From the NCBI GenBank assembly GCA_026005175.1, contig BPKO01000007.1, positions 62,001 to 126,000 on the forward strand: a stretch of DNA of 64,000 bases. The letters run 5' to 3'. Positions within the stretch are counted from its first letter, which is position 1. Every line of letters starts with the position of its first letter. The DNA is from Candidatus Tectimicrobiota bacterium (GTDB lineage Bacteria > Tectomicrobia > Entotheonellia > Entotheonellales > Entotheonellaceae). The notes beneath the pieces were generated by a model, which worked only from the letters and a program-made list of their open reading frames with translations, was not told the origin of the DNA and made no database searches. Position numbers and translations under genes: made by a program. This document shows positions 19,191-29,670 of the stretch, in pieces.

Positions 19191-19832
19191 TTACGCCTCC
19201 AGAGCCAGGCGCAGCTCGTGGATGAACTGCGACACGCGCTCGAACTTGGTCTTTTGACTGGCACGGTTGACCACCAGCCGTGCCGTGGACTGCAAGATTT
19301 CTTCTACTTCGACGAGACCGTTTTCGCGCAAGGTGCGGCCTGTCTGCACAAGATCGACGACGAGGTCACTCAGGCCCACCAGCGGGGCGAGCTCCACCGC
19401 CCCCCCCAAAGTGATAATTTCTACCTGTACCCCTTTTTTGCTGAAGTGGGCTTCGGTCAGGCGGGGAAAGGTCGTAGCCACTTTGATGTTGGACCAGTGC
19501 AAGACGTCGGTAGGGCGCCGCGGCGCCTGCGGCCGGGCCACCACCAGGCGGCAGAAGCCAAAGCGCAGGTCCAGGGGCTCGTAAATGTCCTTTTGCTGCT
19601 CGAGCAAGATGTCTTTGCCGACGATGCCGAGGTCGGCCGCCCCGTACTCGACGTAGGTGGGAATGTCGGTGCCGCGCAGCAGCAAAAAGCGCACCCCGCG
19701 CTCGGGAAACGGCCACAGCAGGCGGCGGCTCTCGGCCGCCATCGCCTGGCAGTCAAAGCCCACCCGCTGCAAAAGGGCCAGCGCCCCAGGCAGAATCCGC
19801 CCCCGCGGCAAGGCGACCGTAAGCTCGTTCAT
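19191..19832 (-). CDS. hisG: ATP phosphoribosyltransferase catalytic subunit HisG, short form
   Basis: First committed step of histidine synthesis. About 213 residues, starting [13 protein letters not shown], with [21 protein letters not shown] and the PRPP-binding part [14 protein letters not shown]. It ends near 213 residues without the regulatory ACT-like C-terminal domain, so it is the short form that needs the HisRS-like partner HisZ; none is in the window. ATG at 19832 overlaps the murA stop as ATGA; an in-frame ATG at 19847 is an alternative start five codons upstream. Confidence 0.94.
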   Translation of the reverse strand: MNELTVALPRGRILPGALALLQRVGFDCQAMAAESRRLLWPFPERGVRFLLLRGTDIPTYVEYGAADLGIVGKDILLEQQKDIYEPLDLRFGFCRLVVARPQAPRRPTDVLHWSNIKVATTFPRLTEAHFSKKGVQVEIITLGGAVELAPLVGLSDLVVDLVQTGRTLRENGLVEVEEILQSTARLVVNRASQKTKFERVSQFIHELRLALEA

Positions 19833-21085
19833 GCCCTCTCGCGCCATATCCGTGCCCCCAGGAGGGCGAGCTTCTCTTCGATGGCCTCGTAGCCGCGATC
19901 GAGGTGGTAGACGCGCGACACCACGGTGCGACCCTGGGCGGCCAAGCCGGCCAGAATCAGGCAGGCCGAAGCGCGCAGGTCGGTGGCCATCACTTCTGCC
20001 CCACTGAGCGGCGTCCCGCCGTAGACGGTGGCCACCTGGCCCCGCACCGCGATGTGGGCCCCCATGCGCCGCAGCTCGGCCACGTGCATCAGGCGGTTTT
20101 CGAAAATCGTCTCGCGGATGACGCTGATGCCTTCAGCCTGCGTCATCAGCACGGTCAGCTGCGCCTGCATGTCCGTCGGGAAGCCCGGGTAAGGCGCCGT
20201 GGTGACCCGCACCGGGCGCAAGGGCCCCTTGCAGCGTACGGCGAGGGTGGTGGGGCCGGCTTCGACTTCTACCCCGGCCTGGCGCAGCTTGCGGATGACC
20301 GCCCCCAGGTGGTCGGGCCGGCAGTGGGTGATCGTGACTTCCCCGGCGGTAATGGCCGCCGCCACGGCAAAGGTTCCCGCCTCGATGCGGTCGGGAATGA
20401 CCGTATGCTGGAAAGGCGACAGGTGGGCTACCCCTTCGATTTCAATCGTCTCGCTCCCCGCGCCGCGAATACGCGCCCCCATGCGGTTGAGCACCTCGGC
20501 CAGGCACACCACTTCGGGCTCGCGGGCCGCCGGGGTGATACGCGTCCGTCCCGCCGCCAGTGCCGCCGCCATCATGAGGTTTTCGGTGCCGGTGACCGTG
20601 GGCAGGCGCAGGCGGATGTCGGCGCCGCGCAGCCGCCGGGCCCAGGCGTGGATATAGCCGTGTTCGAGCTTGATCTCTGCCCCCAGAGCCTGCAGGCCGG
20701 CGAGGTGCTGGTCGATGGGCCGCGCGCCGATGGCACAGCCGCCGGGCAGGGACACACGCGCCTGGCCGCAGCGCGCCACCAGTGGCCCCAGCACCAACAC
20801 CGAGGCGCGCATCGTTTTTACGAGCTCATAAGGGGCTTCGTAGCCTGAGAGCCGCGCCGCATTGACGCGCACCTTGCCGCCTCCCAAGTCCTCGACGCGC
20901 ACGCCGAGCTGCTGCAGCAGCCCGCCGATGGTGCGGATATCCCCCAGCGCCGGGACGTTGGCAAGCTCGCAGGGGCCGTCGGTCAAGAGGGCGGCGACCA
21001 TGAGCGGCAAGGCGGCGTTTTTGGCGCCGCTGACCGCGACCTGGCCGCGCAAGGGATAGCCCCCCTCGATGACCATGCGCTGCAC
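19829..21085 (-). CDS. murA: UDP-N-acetylglucosamine 1-carboxyvinyltransferase MurA
   Basis: First committed step of peptidoglycan precursor synthesis (enolpyruvyl transfer to UDP-GlcNAc). 418 residues with the N-terminal KNAALPLM substrate loop, the fosfomycin-target cysteine in [13 protein letters not shown], and the FPTDMQAQ and [14 protein letters not shown] segments. The start is GTG at 21085 with AGGAGG 5-6 bp upstream; an internal ATG at 21076 is less well placed. It sits between prmC and hisG, a common linkage in Gram-negative lineages. The Cys predicts fosfomycin sensitivity, as inference. Confidence 0.95.
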   Translation of the reverse strand: MQRMVIEGGYPLRGQVAVSGAKNAALPLMVAALLTDGPCELANVPALGDIRTIGGLLQQLGVRVEDLGGGKVRVNAARLSGYEAPYELVKTMRASVLVLGPLVARCGQARVSLPGGCAIGARPIDQHLAGLQALGAEIKLEHGYIHAWARRLRGADIRLRLPTVTGTENLMMAAALAAGRTRITPAAREPEVVCLAEVLNRMGARIRGAGSETIEIEGVAHLSPFQHTVIPDRIEAGTFAVAAAITAGEVTITHCRPDHLGAVIRKLRQAGVEVEAGPTTLAVRCKGPLRPVRVTTAPYPGFPTDMQAQLTVLMTQAEGISVIRETIFENRLMHVAELRRMGAHIAVRGQVATVYGGTPLSGAEVMATDLRASACLILAGLAAQGRTVVSRVYHLDRGYEAIEEKLALLGARIWRERA

Positions 21086-21094
21086 GCCCGCCTC

Positions 21095-21973
21095 CTAGCG
21101 CACTTCCGCCCACACCACCCGCGCGATACCGCCAAAGTCTTCGTACACGCCCATGGCGCCAAACTGTCCCTGTTGCTGCAAGGCGGCAAGCACCTGAGCG
21201 GCCTGCTGCCACCCCACCTCTAGCAACAGCCGACCCCCTGGCGCCAGCACCTCGCCGCAGGTGGCAATCAGCCGCCGGATGAGCGCCAGCCCATCCTTGC
21301 CGCCCACCAGCGCCACCGCCGGTTCATACTCGCGCACCTCCGGCGCCAGCTGCTCCCATTCTTCTTCTGTAACATAAGGCAAATTCGCTACGCATAGCGC
21401 GAAACGCCGCAGGCCGGGGCGCAAGGAAGTGAGCAAGTCGCCACACAGCCACGTCACGCGCGCCGCCACCCCCAGCCGCCGGGCGTTGTCTTGGGCCACC
21501 CGCAGGGCCGGCAGCGAAAGGTCGATGGCACAGACCCGGCTTGCCGGCAAGGCTGCCGCCAGGCTGATCGCCAAGTTGCCGCTCCCGGTCCCCACGTCGA
21601 GGAGCCACAGCGGCTCCTCCCCTCGCGCCGCTTGCCACTGGCGCGCAAAGCGCAGGCCGTGAGCCACCAGCAGCTCGCTTTCGGGGCGAGGAATAAGCAC
21701 TTGCGGCGTGACGCGAAACGCCAGCGACCAGAACTCTTGCTTCCCGGTAATGTACTGCACCGGTTCGCGCCGCATCCGCCGCTGCAGGCGCTCGGCGTAG
21801 CACCGCTGCTGCTGCGGGGTCAAGACACGGCCGGCCTCGATGTAGAGGTGTGAGCGCGGAATTGCCAGCACCTCGGCCAGCAGGATCTCGGCGGCTGCCC
21901 GTGCTTCGGGAACGCCGTGCGCTTCGAGGGTGCTAACCGCGGCGCGCAGCACCTCACGAACGGTGTTCTGCAC
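21095..21973 (-). CDS. prmC: Peptide chain release factor N5-glutamine methyltransferase PrmC
   Basis: Methylates the glutamine of the GGQ motif in release factors. 292 residues: N-terminal helical substrate-recognition domain, then the AdoMet-binding fold with [14 protein letters not shown] and [13 protein letters not shown]. The usual NPPY catalytic motif reads NLPY here ([12 protein letters not shown]); this variant keeps the Asn and Tyr, so activity is likely retained. It overlaps the end of prfA by 20 bp, matching its role on the PrfA product. Confidence 0.92.
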   Translation of the reverse strand: MQNTVREVLRAAVSTLEAHGVPEARAAAEILLAEVLAIPRSHLYIEAGRVLTPQQQRCYAERLQRRMRREPVQYITGKQEFWSLAFRVTPQVLIPRPESELLVAHGLRFARQWQAARGEEPLWLLDVGTGSGNLAISLAAALPASRVCAIDLSLPALRVAQDNARRLGVAARVTWLCGDLLTSLRPGLRRFALCVANLPYVTEEEWEQLAPEVREYEPAVALVGGKDGLALIRRLIATCGEVLAPGGRLLLEVGWQQAAQVLAALQQQGQFGAMGVYEDFGGIARVVWAEVR

Positions 21974-23057
21974 TGCCTATGGCCTGTAGCTTCGCCGCTT
22001 GCTCGGCCAAGAGCAGCGCCTCGATGAGCTCATCGAGGTCGCCCTCGAGGATCTGTCCGAGCTTGTACAGGGTGAGGTTGATGCGGTGGTCCGTCACTCG
22101 CCCCTGGGGAAAGTTATAGGTGCGAATGCGCTCGCTGCGGTCACCGGTGCCAATTTGGGCCCGCCGCTGCTCAGAGATCTGCGCCTGTCGCTCCCGCTGC
22201 AAGAAGTCAAGAAGGCGCGCCTGCAAGACCTTCATCGCTTTGGCCCGGTTTTTGTGCTGCGACTTTTCGTCTTGGCAGGTCACCACAATGCGCAGGTCCT
22301 TGCGGTCCTTGGGCTCATAAGTAATGCGCACCGCCGAGTCGGTGGTATTGACGTGCTGCCCCCCTGGCCCGGAAGCCCGAAAGACGTCGATGCGCAGGTC
22401 CGAGGGATCGATGTCCACTTCCACCTCCTCGGCTTCTGGCAAAATGGCCACGGTGACCGCCGAGGTGTGGATGCGCCCCTGCGCTTCGGTTTCGGGAACC
22501 CGCTGCACGCGGTGGGTGCCACTTTCAAACTTCAAGCGGCTGTATGCCCCTTTGCCCTCGATGAGGGCGATCACTTCTTTAAACCCTCCGGTTTCCGTGG
22601 GGCTGGAGCTCAGCACTTCCACGCGCCACCGCTTCGACTCGGCGTAGCGCGTGTACATGCGGAAGAGGTCGGCGGCAAAAAGGGCCGCTTCCTCCCCTCC
22701 CGTACCGGCCCGGATTTCGAGAATGACGTTGCGTTCGTCGTTGGGATCGCGCGGCAGCAGCAGCAAGCGCAGCTCTTCTTCCAGTGCCGCCAACCGGCGC
22801 TGCAGGGTTGCCACTTCCTCTTTCACCAGGGCGGCAAAGTCGGCTTCCAGCGGCTCGGAGGCAAGAAGTTCCTGGTGCTCCTGGAGCTCCCGCGCCAGCT
22901 GGCGATACGCTTGGTACTTACTCACCACCGGGCGCAGCTCGGCTTGCTCTTTGGCATAGCGCCGCAGTGCCTCGGGATCGGCCAGCACCGCCGGGTCGCT
23001 CAGCTGGGCAGTGAGGGCCTCATAGCGCGCCTCAAGAGCAGAGAGTTTTTCCAGCAT
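21954..23057 (-). CDS. prfA: Peptide chain release factor 1
   Basis: Terminates translation at UAA and UAG. 367 residues: N-terminal coiled-coil domain, the codon-recognition loop with the PxT-type tripeptide PET in [15 protein letters not shown] (RF2 would have SPF), and the catalytic GGQ in [20 protein letters not shown] at 23057 with a 6-bp gap to rpmE. No programmed frameshift, as expected for RF1. Intact. Confidence 0.95.
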   Translation of the reverse strand: MLEKLSALEARYEALTAQLSDPAVLADPEALRRYAKEQAELRPVVSKYQAYRQLARELQEHQELLASEPLEADFAALVKEEVATLQRRLAALEEELRLLLLPRDPNDERNVILEIRAGTGGEEAALFAADLFRMYTRYAESKRWRVEVLSSSPTETGGFKEVIALIEGKGAYSRLKFESGTHRVQRVPETEAQGRIHTSAVTVAILPEAEEVEVDIDPSDLRIDVFRASGPGGQHVNTTDSAVRITYEPKDRKDLRIVVTCQDEKSQHKNRAKAMKVLQARLLDFLQRERQAQISEQRRAQIGTGDRSERIRTYNFPQGRVTDHRINLTLYKLGQILEGDLDELIEALLLAEQAAKLQAIGSAEHRS

Positions 23058-23063
23058 AGGGAC

Positions 23064-23288
23064 TCATGAAGACGTACCGCGCTTGCCGGCTGCCTTGCCG
23101 TACTTGCGCTCAAAGCGCTCTACCCGGCCCGCTGTGTCGACGAGCTTCTGGCGGCCGGTGAAGAACGGATGACACTTGGAACAAATCGCCACGCGCAGGT
23201 TGGGCACCGTGGAGCGGGTACGAAACGTTTCGCCACACGCACAGGTAATCACGGTTTCGACATACTGAGGATGAATGCCTGCCTTCAT
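23064..23288 (-). CDS. rpmE: 50S ribosomal protein bL31 (zinc-binding type)
   Basis: 74 residues starting [19 protein letters not shown]. The CxC in ITCACGE and the CxxC in [10 protein letters not shown] form the zinc site, so this is the C+ form. [20 protein letters not shown] is the conserved family core. ATG at 23288; a promoter of its own lies at 23331-23359. Followed by prfA, a frequent pairing. Confidence 0.95.
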   Translation of the reverse strand: MKAGIHPQYVETVITCACGETFRTRSTVPNLRVAICSKCHPFFTGRQKLVDTAGRVERFERKYGKAAGKRGTSS

Positions 23289-23330
23289 ACGGGCGGTCCT
23301 TTGTCTGCAGAGGGCGTCCGCTCGGCCTTG

Positions 23331-23359
23331 AGCATACCACACGCGCGGCTCGGTGACAA
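23331..23359 (-). promoter_or_regulatory. Sigma-70-type promoter upstream of rpmE
   Basis: Minus strand: -35 TTGTCA (23359-23354), 17-bp spacer, -10 TATGCT (23336-23331), in the 85-bp gap between rho and rpmE. It could drive rpmE-prfA-prmC-murA-his separately from rho. Confidence 0.65.
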
Positions 23360-23373
23360 GCCGTCGCTTGGCC

Positions 23374-24670
<1,297 letters not shown>

Positions 24671-25201
24671 CGTTACATTCCACCTCCTCACTGGCCACTG
24701 CGAGCCAGCCGAAACCGTCTGAGCCACCACACACCAAGGCACTTGAGCCCTCTTGCCCAAGGCCATCACCCCGCAGCAGCCCTGCCGACGTCCGCGGAAG
24801 ACGCTGCCGCGGGCCTGCCGATGTTCCCTCTCCTCACATGCGCACGGAGTTGGGCCATCTGGCAAACGGGGAAGGTTCGTGCTCCTTAACGCAGGGATGC
24901 CCTCCGAGGTCGCGCCACCCTGTGCCGCACAGCACGACCCGCCTTACCTGTGTCGGGGCGTGTCCCCTCTTGTGGACAAGATCGTTTCTTTCAAGGCACA
25001 CAGGGGAGCGCGTTCCTCACCTGTCGCTGCGGCGTGGATAGAGACAACCCTCGGTAGCCAATCGTTCGAGGCAACTGACCCTAACGTTTTTGTAATCGCC
25101 CCTCTCCTCCTTGCAGAGGCTATGGCCCTACATCAGAGGGGCTCTCCGAAGGCTGTGGAGCGTTCTGGTTGCATGGGGGCTCTGAAGTAGGATCACCACA
25201 A
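24671..25201 (-). promoter_or_regulatory. Long untranslated leader of rho (about 525 nt)
   Basis: Between the promoter at 25202-25230 and the rho start no convincing gene is seen on either strand. Rho autoregulates its own leader in several bacteria, so this region may hold rut-like C-rich RNA or an attenuator; that is inference from family knowledge. On the other strand nothing is seen. Confidence 0.45.
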
Positions 25202-25230
25202 AATATACGCACCCTTTTCGCTACTGTCAA
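25202..25230 (-). promoter_or_regulatory. Strong sigma-70-type promoter driving rho
   Basis: Minus strand: -35 TTGACA (25230-25225), exactly 17-bp spacer, -10 TATATT (25207-25202). The only strong promoter pattern seen in the 850-bp divergent gap; it points towards rho. The rest of the gap, 25231-25517, shows no gene or clear signal. Confidence 0.75.
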
Positions 25231-25517
25231 GCGACCAACGCGGCACGGGGTCCGCCCTCCCGCAGGCAACCCGGCTTTGGTGGCCTGCGTGTAGCACCCC
25301 CTTTGGCTTGCAAGACGACGGCAGCGCGTTTAACTTTGGCAGCGCGCTCGGCATCGGGCAGGGCGAGGCCTTGCTTCTCCAATTTTAACCCAGGGGAGGC
25401 GCCGCGCCCCAGAGAAACCGCGCCGGCAGCGTAGCACAAGCCGTGCACCGCTGTCAAACCCCAGACCGCCGTGGTGCTTTGGCTTGCCGCCGCTTACAAG
25501 GCAAAGGGAGGTGTTCC

Positions 25518-26354
25518 ATGGTGAGGCGCCACGTCCCGCAGCGCTTTTTCTGTGCCCAGAAGCGAGCCTATCTTGACCCCACGGTTTCTATGGCGCACGT
25601 GCTTCGCCATCACCAGGTCACGGCGGCCGACCTCGGCCTGCGGCCCACGGTGATCGTGTCGCTCGTCCCCCCACTGGCCCGGCGCCTTTTTCGCCAGTGC
25701 GGCACGCCGGCGCCCGCCGCCCTGCGGGTGTTGCACCAGCCCCTCTACAACCCCGAACGCGCCTTTTTTTCCTGCATCGCCTCGCCCATGGGGGCGCCGA
25801 TGGCGGCGATGCTCCTTGAGCAGCTTATTGCCTTGGGAGGGCGGCGCTTCCTGTACCTGGGCTTTTGCGGCGCCCTGCAGCCCGAGCTCCGCATTGGGGA
25901 CCTCTTTCTTCCCACGCGGGCCCTCCGCGAGGAGGGGACATCTTACCACTACTTGCCGCCCACGGTCGAGCCCGCGGCGGCCGAGCGCCTCACTGCCGTG
26001 TTGCAGGCGCAGGCGCACGGCGGCGGCCTGCGCCTGCACCCGGGGGTGATCTGGACCACCGACGCCCCCTACCGCGAGACCCGCGCCAAGATCCGCCGCT
26101 TTCAGGCCGCAGGCGTCGCGGCGGTCGACATGGAGATGGCGGCGCTGTTTGCCGTGGCCAGGTATCGCCAGTGCGAGGTGGCAGCGCTGCTGGTTGTCTC
26201 CGATGAGTGCTATCACCCCGTCTGGCGCCCGGGCTTTGGCGCTCCCTCGCTGCGCCAGGCCTGCCAGCAAGCGGTCGCGCTGGCGCTGGAGGCCGCTGCC
26301 GCCATCGCCGCCCTTCCCGACCCGGGGGTTGACGGGGAGAGACGAATACGGTAA
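25518..26354 (+). CDS. Nucleoside phosphorylase family protein (uridine/purine phosphorylase-like)
   Basis: 278 residues of the PNP/UDP phosphorylase superfamily, which splits nucleosides with phosphate in salvage or acts on 5'-methylthioadenosine-like substrates. Seen: LYLGFCGALQPELRIGDLFLPT (phosphate/ribose loop region), the ribose-binding segment VAAVDMEMAALFAVARY, and LLVVSDECYHPVW. ATG at 25518 follows GGGAGGTG by 5 bp. It is upstream of moeA in the same direction, about 60 bp apart. Exact substrate cannot be read from the sequence. Confidence 0.8.
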   Translation: MVRRHVPQRFFCAQKRAYLDPTVSMAHVLRHHQVTAADLGLRPTVIVSLVPPLARRLFRQCGTPAPAALRVLHQPLYNPERAFFSCIASPMGAPMAAMLLEQLIALGGRRFLYLGFCGALQPELRIGDLFLPTRALREEGTSYHYLPPTVEPAAAERLTAVLQAQAHGGGLRLHPGVIWTTDAPYRETRAKIRRFQAAGVAAVDMEMAALFAVARYRQCEVAALLVVSDECYHPVWRPGFGAPSLRQACQQAVALALEAAAAIAALPDPGVDGERRIR

Positions 26355-26412
26355 GTATGAACCGCGCTTGCGCGCCAACGGCAACCACCCCGTTTGCTGA
26401 AGTGTAGAGGTT

Positions 26413-27654
26413 ATGCATGCATACGCGATGATCACCGCCGAGGAGGCGCTGGCGATTGTCCTTCGCCACGTCCAGCCTTTGGCGCCCCAGGTGCAGCCCC
26501 TGCTTGAGGCATTGGACTGCGTCTTGGCGCAAGACGTCGTGGCCCAGGAAGACCTCCCGCCTTTTCCGTGCAGTGCCAAGGACGGCTTTGCCGTCATTGC
26601 CCGCGATGCGAGCAACCCCCGGCGCCTTATCGGCGAACAGACGGCCGGGTACGTGGCCGGGCTGCGCGTCGAACCGGGGACTTGCGTCCGCATTACCACT
26701 GGCGCGCCGCTGCCGCCGGGGGCCGATGCCGTGATCATGGTCGAAGACACGCAGGAAGCCAACGGCATGGTGACCCTGCTGCGTCCTGTGGCCCCTGGCG
26801 CTGACGTGCGTCCCGTGGGGCAGGACGTGGCCAAAGGCGAGCGCGTCCTGGCGGCCGGCACGTGCCTGGGACCCCAGGAAATTGGCCTTCTGGCCAGCCT
26901 GGGGCACTCCTCGGTCCTGGTTTACCCCCGTCCCCGGGTCGGGGTGCTGTCGACGGGCAATGAAGTCGTCGAGCCCGAGACGCCGCCGCGCCCGGGCCAG
27001 ATCCGCGACAGCAACCGCTATGCCTTGATGGCGGCGCTGCGGCGTGCCGGCGCCCAGCCCGTGTCGCTGGGGATCGCCCCTGACGAGGAGGCGGCCCTCA
27101 CGGCGGTCATCGACGAGGCGCTGGCCACCTGTGACGCGGTGATCACCTCGGGGGGCGTTTCCATGGGCAAGCTCGACCTCATCAAACCCCTGCTGGCGCG
27201 GCGCGGTCAAGTGCACTTCGGGCTGGTGAACATGAAGCCGGGCAAGCCCCTCACGTTTGCCACCGTGGAGGGCAAGCCGGTCTTCGCCTTGCCCGGCTTT
27301 CCGGTGTCGTCTCTGGTCTCTTTCGAACTTTTCGTGCGGCCGGCGCTGCGTAAGATGAGCGGCCATCGCCTGCTGCTGCGGCCGCGGGTGCCGGTGACTC
27401 TGGCGGAAGCCATCCGCGGCGATGCCGGTCGCCCCGAGTTTCATCGCGCTGTGGTGTGGCGGGAAAACGGTGGTTACAAGGCCCGCTCGACGGGCCTGCA
27501 ATCTTCAGGACGCCTGCTGTCGATGGTGGGGGCCAATGCCCTGCTCGTCTTGCCGCAGCAAGATCGGCCCTTCCAGGCGGGAGAGACGGTGATGGCGATC
27601 CTGCTTGACCATCCAGAAACCGACCCTGACCCCGTGGCGGCGACGGAACCCTGA
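26413..27654 (+). CDS. moeA: Molybdopterin molybdenumtransferase MoeA
   Basis: 413 residues. Inserts molybdate into adenylylated molybdopterin to give Mo-cofactor. Seen: AKDGFAV (55-61), TTGAPLPPGADAV (95-107), the molybdopterin-binding GVLSTGNEVVEP (177-188) and TSGGVSMGKLD (245-255), and LPGFPVSSLVSFELFV. ATG 26413 or ATG 26428 could be the start; the AGAGG upstream is badly spaced for both. Just upstream of molybdo-hydroxylase subunits that would need the cofactor, so a shared function is likely. Confidence 0.92.
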   Translation: MHAYAMITAEEALAIVLRHVQPLAPQVQPLLEALDCVLAQDVVAQEDLPPFPCSAKDGFAVIARDASNPRRLIGEQTAGYVAGLRVEPGTCVRITTGAPLPPGADAVIMVEDTQEANGMVTLLRPVAPGADVRPVGQDVAKGERVLAAGTCLGPQEIGLLASLGHSSVLVYPRPRVGVLSTGNEVVEPETPPRPGQIRDSNRYALMAALRRAGAQPVSLGIAPDEEAALTAVIDEALATCDAVITSGGVSMGKLDLIKPLLARRGQVHFGLVNMKPGKPLTFATVEGKPVFALPGFPVSSLVSFELFVRPALRKMSGHRLLLRPRVPVTLAEAIRGDAGRPEFHRAVVWRENGGYKARSTGLQSSGRLLSMVGANALLVLPQQDRPFQAGETVMAILLDHPETDPDPVAATEP

Positions 27655-27698
27655 GGGGCTCCGGCCCAAGGGAAGGCGCATCTCCGTGGAGGACGACC

Positions 27699-28565
27699 TT
27701 GCGAAACTTCGAGTACTTTGCCCCCAAGACAACCCGACAGGCAGTGCGGCTACTGGCTAAATACCAAGGACAAGCCAAGCTCCTGGCCGGGGGCACGGAC
27801 CTTTTTCTGCGCATGCGGCAGCGCGTGGTGCTGCCCGAAGTGGTGATCGACCTCAAGCGCATCCGCAGCCTCGCAGGCCTGCGGTATTCGTCCCAAAAGG
27901 GCCTGCGCATCGGGGCCACGGTCACCCATGCCGAAGTCGAGCAGCACCCAGCAGTACGCCGTCACTACGGGGCGCTGGCTGAAGCCGCGAGCTGGGTAGG
28001 GTCACCGCAGACGCGCCACCGGGGAACGGTGGTGGGTAATCTGTGCAACGCCTCGCCGGCGGCCGACACCGCCCCGGCCCTGATTGCTTACGGCGCCACG
28101 GTGCACATCGCTGGCCCCCACGGGGAGCGCACCGTCCCGGTGGAGGCCTTTTTCCAGGGGCCGGGGAAGACGGTGCTGGGCCCGGACGAGATGGTGGTGG
28201 CTGTCTCGCTTCCTCCCCCCCAGGGCCGCCACGGCTGGGGCTTCTCGCGCCGCACCCGCACCGCCATCGACATTGCCCTGGTCTCGGCCTGCTGCGTGGC
28301 GTGGGCCGAGGGGAACGCCTGCCGCGACGTGCGCATCAGCCTGGGAGCGGTGGCGCCCACGCCGCTGCGGGCCACGGCAGCAGAGGAAGTCCTGCGCGGG
28401 CAGCGTCCCACCCCGGAGCGGCTGGCCGAGGCAGCGCGGCTGGCCGCTGCGGCCTGTCGTCCCATCTCCGATGTGCGCTGCTCTGCGGCCTACCGCCAGG
28501 AGACGGCCGCTGTCCTCACCCGCCGCTGCCTGGAGGCAGCGTTTGCCATGCTGGGGTTGCGCTGA
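27699..28565 (+). CDS. FAD-binding medium subunit of a xanthine/CO-dehydrogenase-type molybdo-hydroxylase
   Basis: 288 residues with the two FAD-binding loops of the CoxM/XdhB family: AGGTDLFLRM (30-39) and TVVGNLCNASPAADTAPAL (110-128), plus a C-terminal CO_deh_flav domain. It passes electrons from the molybdenum subunit and 2Fe-2S subunit to acceptor. The start is TTG at 27699 with GGAGGA 5 bp upstream. The 2Fe-2S subunit follows after 12 bp. The large catalytic subunit is not in this window, so the substrate cannot be inferred. Confidence 0.88.
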   Translation: MRNFEYFAPKTTRQAVRLLAKYQGQAKLLAGGTDLFLRMRQRVVLPEVVIDLKRIRSLAGLRYSSQKGLRIGATVTHAEVEQHPAVRRHYGALAEAASWVGSPQTRHRGTVVGNLCNASPAADTAPALIAYGATVHIAGPHGERTVPVEAFFQGPGKTVLGPDEMVVAVSLPPPQGRHGWGFSRRTRTAIDIALVSACCVAWAEGNACRDVRISLGAVAPTPLRATAAEEVLRGQRPTPERLAEAARLAAAACRPISDVRCSAAYRQETAAVLTRRCLEAAFAMLGLR

Positions 28566-28577
28566 GAGGAGAAAAGG

Positions 28578-29049
28578 GTGAAACGCCTCATCACGCTGAC
28601 GGTCAACGGCGAAACGCACCAAGTGGCAGTCGAACCGCGGCAATCGCTGCTGCACGTGCTACGCCAAGAACTGCACCTCACCGGCACCAAGGAAGGCTGT
28701 GGCGAGGGAGAGTGCGGGGCCTGTACGGTCTTCCTCGACGGCAAAAACGGTCGACGCCTGCCTTATTTTTGCGGTGGAGGCCGATGGCCGTGAGATCGTG
28801 ACCATCGAAGGGCTGGCGCAGGGGGACACGCTTCACCCCTTGCAAAAGGCGTTTGTTGACTACGGTGCGGTGCAGTGTGGTTTCTGTACGCCGGGGATGA
28901 TTCTGGCCGCCAAGGCTCTGCTGGATCGCCACCCCAACCCGAGCGAAGAAGAGATCCGCCGCGGCATCTCCGGCAATCTCTGCCGGTGCACCGGCTACGT
29001 CAAAATCGTCGAAGCCATCCAGGCTGCAGCCAAGATGCTGGCTTCCTGA
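28578..29049 (+). CDS. 2Fe-2S small subunit of a molybdo-hydroxylase (CoxS/XdhC type; one frameshift)
   Basis: About 156 residues once corrected. First cluster ligands in [17 protein letters not shown] and the following Cys of DACLIF; second cluster in QCGFCTPGM and NLCRCTGYV. All eight cysteines are present. The frame breaks in the five-A run at 28743-28747; one extra A restores [18 protein letters not shown]. The start is GTG at 28578. The stop shares a base with the next gene's ATG (TGATG). Electron-transfer partner of the FAD subunit upstream. Confidence 0.9.
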
Positions 29050-29654
29050 TGCATGTGGTGGGCGTGGTGCTGGCGGCCGGAGAATCCCGCCGCATGGGAC
29101 GGCTCAAAGCGCTGCTGCCTTTTGGGCCGGTCACGGTGATCGAGCAAGTGGTCGAGGGGCTTCGGCGTGCCCCTTTGGCGCGGGTGGCGGTCGTGCTGGG
29201 CCACCGCGCCGCTGAGATTGCCGCCGCCCTTGGTCGGCTGCCTGTCGATATCGTGTACAACCCGCACTACCGTCAAGGCATGACCACCTCGGTGCAGGCA
29301 GCTCTGCGTGCCCTGGTGCCACCGCCCGACGCTTACCTGCTGGCCCTCGTCGACCAGCCCCATCTTGGACTCGAGCCGGTCATGCAGGTGCTGACGGCTT
29401 ATGTCCAAAGCGGCAAGGGGATCGTCATTCCGACGTACCAGGGCAAGCGCGGCCACCCGATCGTGCTTTCGGCGGCGTACCGAGAGGCGGTGCTGGCGCT
29501 GGGGCCGGAGCAAGGCCTGCACCTGGTGACGCGCGGCCATCCTGAGGACACGCTGGAAGTGCCGATGGCCACCGACGACGTGCTGCATGACATGGACGAA
29601 GAGGCCGACTATCAGGCCTTGCTGCGGCGCTGGCAGCAGCGGATGCCGTCTTAA
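29049..29654 (+). CDS. MobA-like nucleotidyltransferase (MocA/CoxD-associated type)
   Basis: 201 residues with the NTP-transferase signature VVLAAGESRRMGRLKALLPFG (nucleotide-binding LAAG at 8-11, Lys20) and a metal-binding VDQPHL near residue 99. Family members such as MocA transfer CMP to molybdopterin to make the MCD cofactor used by CO/xanthine dehydrogenases; next to coxM/coxS-like genes this is the likely role. ATG at 29049 is coupled to the coxS-like stop. Confidence 0.85.
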   Translation: MHVVGVVLAAGESRRMGRLKALLPFGPVTVIEQVVEGLRRAPLARVAVVLGHRAAEIAAALGRLPVDIVYNPHYRQGMTTSVQAALRALVPPPDAYLLALVDQPHLGLEPVMQVLTAYVQSGKGIVIPTYQGKRGHPIVLSAAYREAVLALGPEQGLHLVTRGHPEDTLEVPMATDDVLHDMDEEADYQALLRRWQQRMPS

Positions 29655-29670
29655 GTAGGGGAGACCAGGC

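Noticed and set aside
21324-21360. NLPY in PrmC as a sign of loss of function
   Set aside because: The catalytic Asn and Tyr are kept and NLPY occurs in other PrmC-like enzymes; next to an intact GGQ-bearing prfA the enzyme is likely active.
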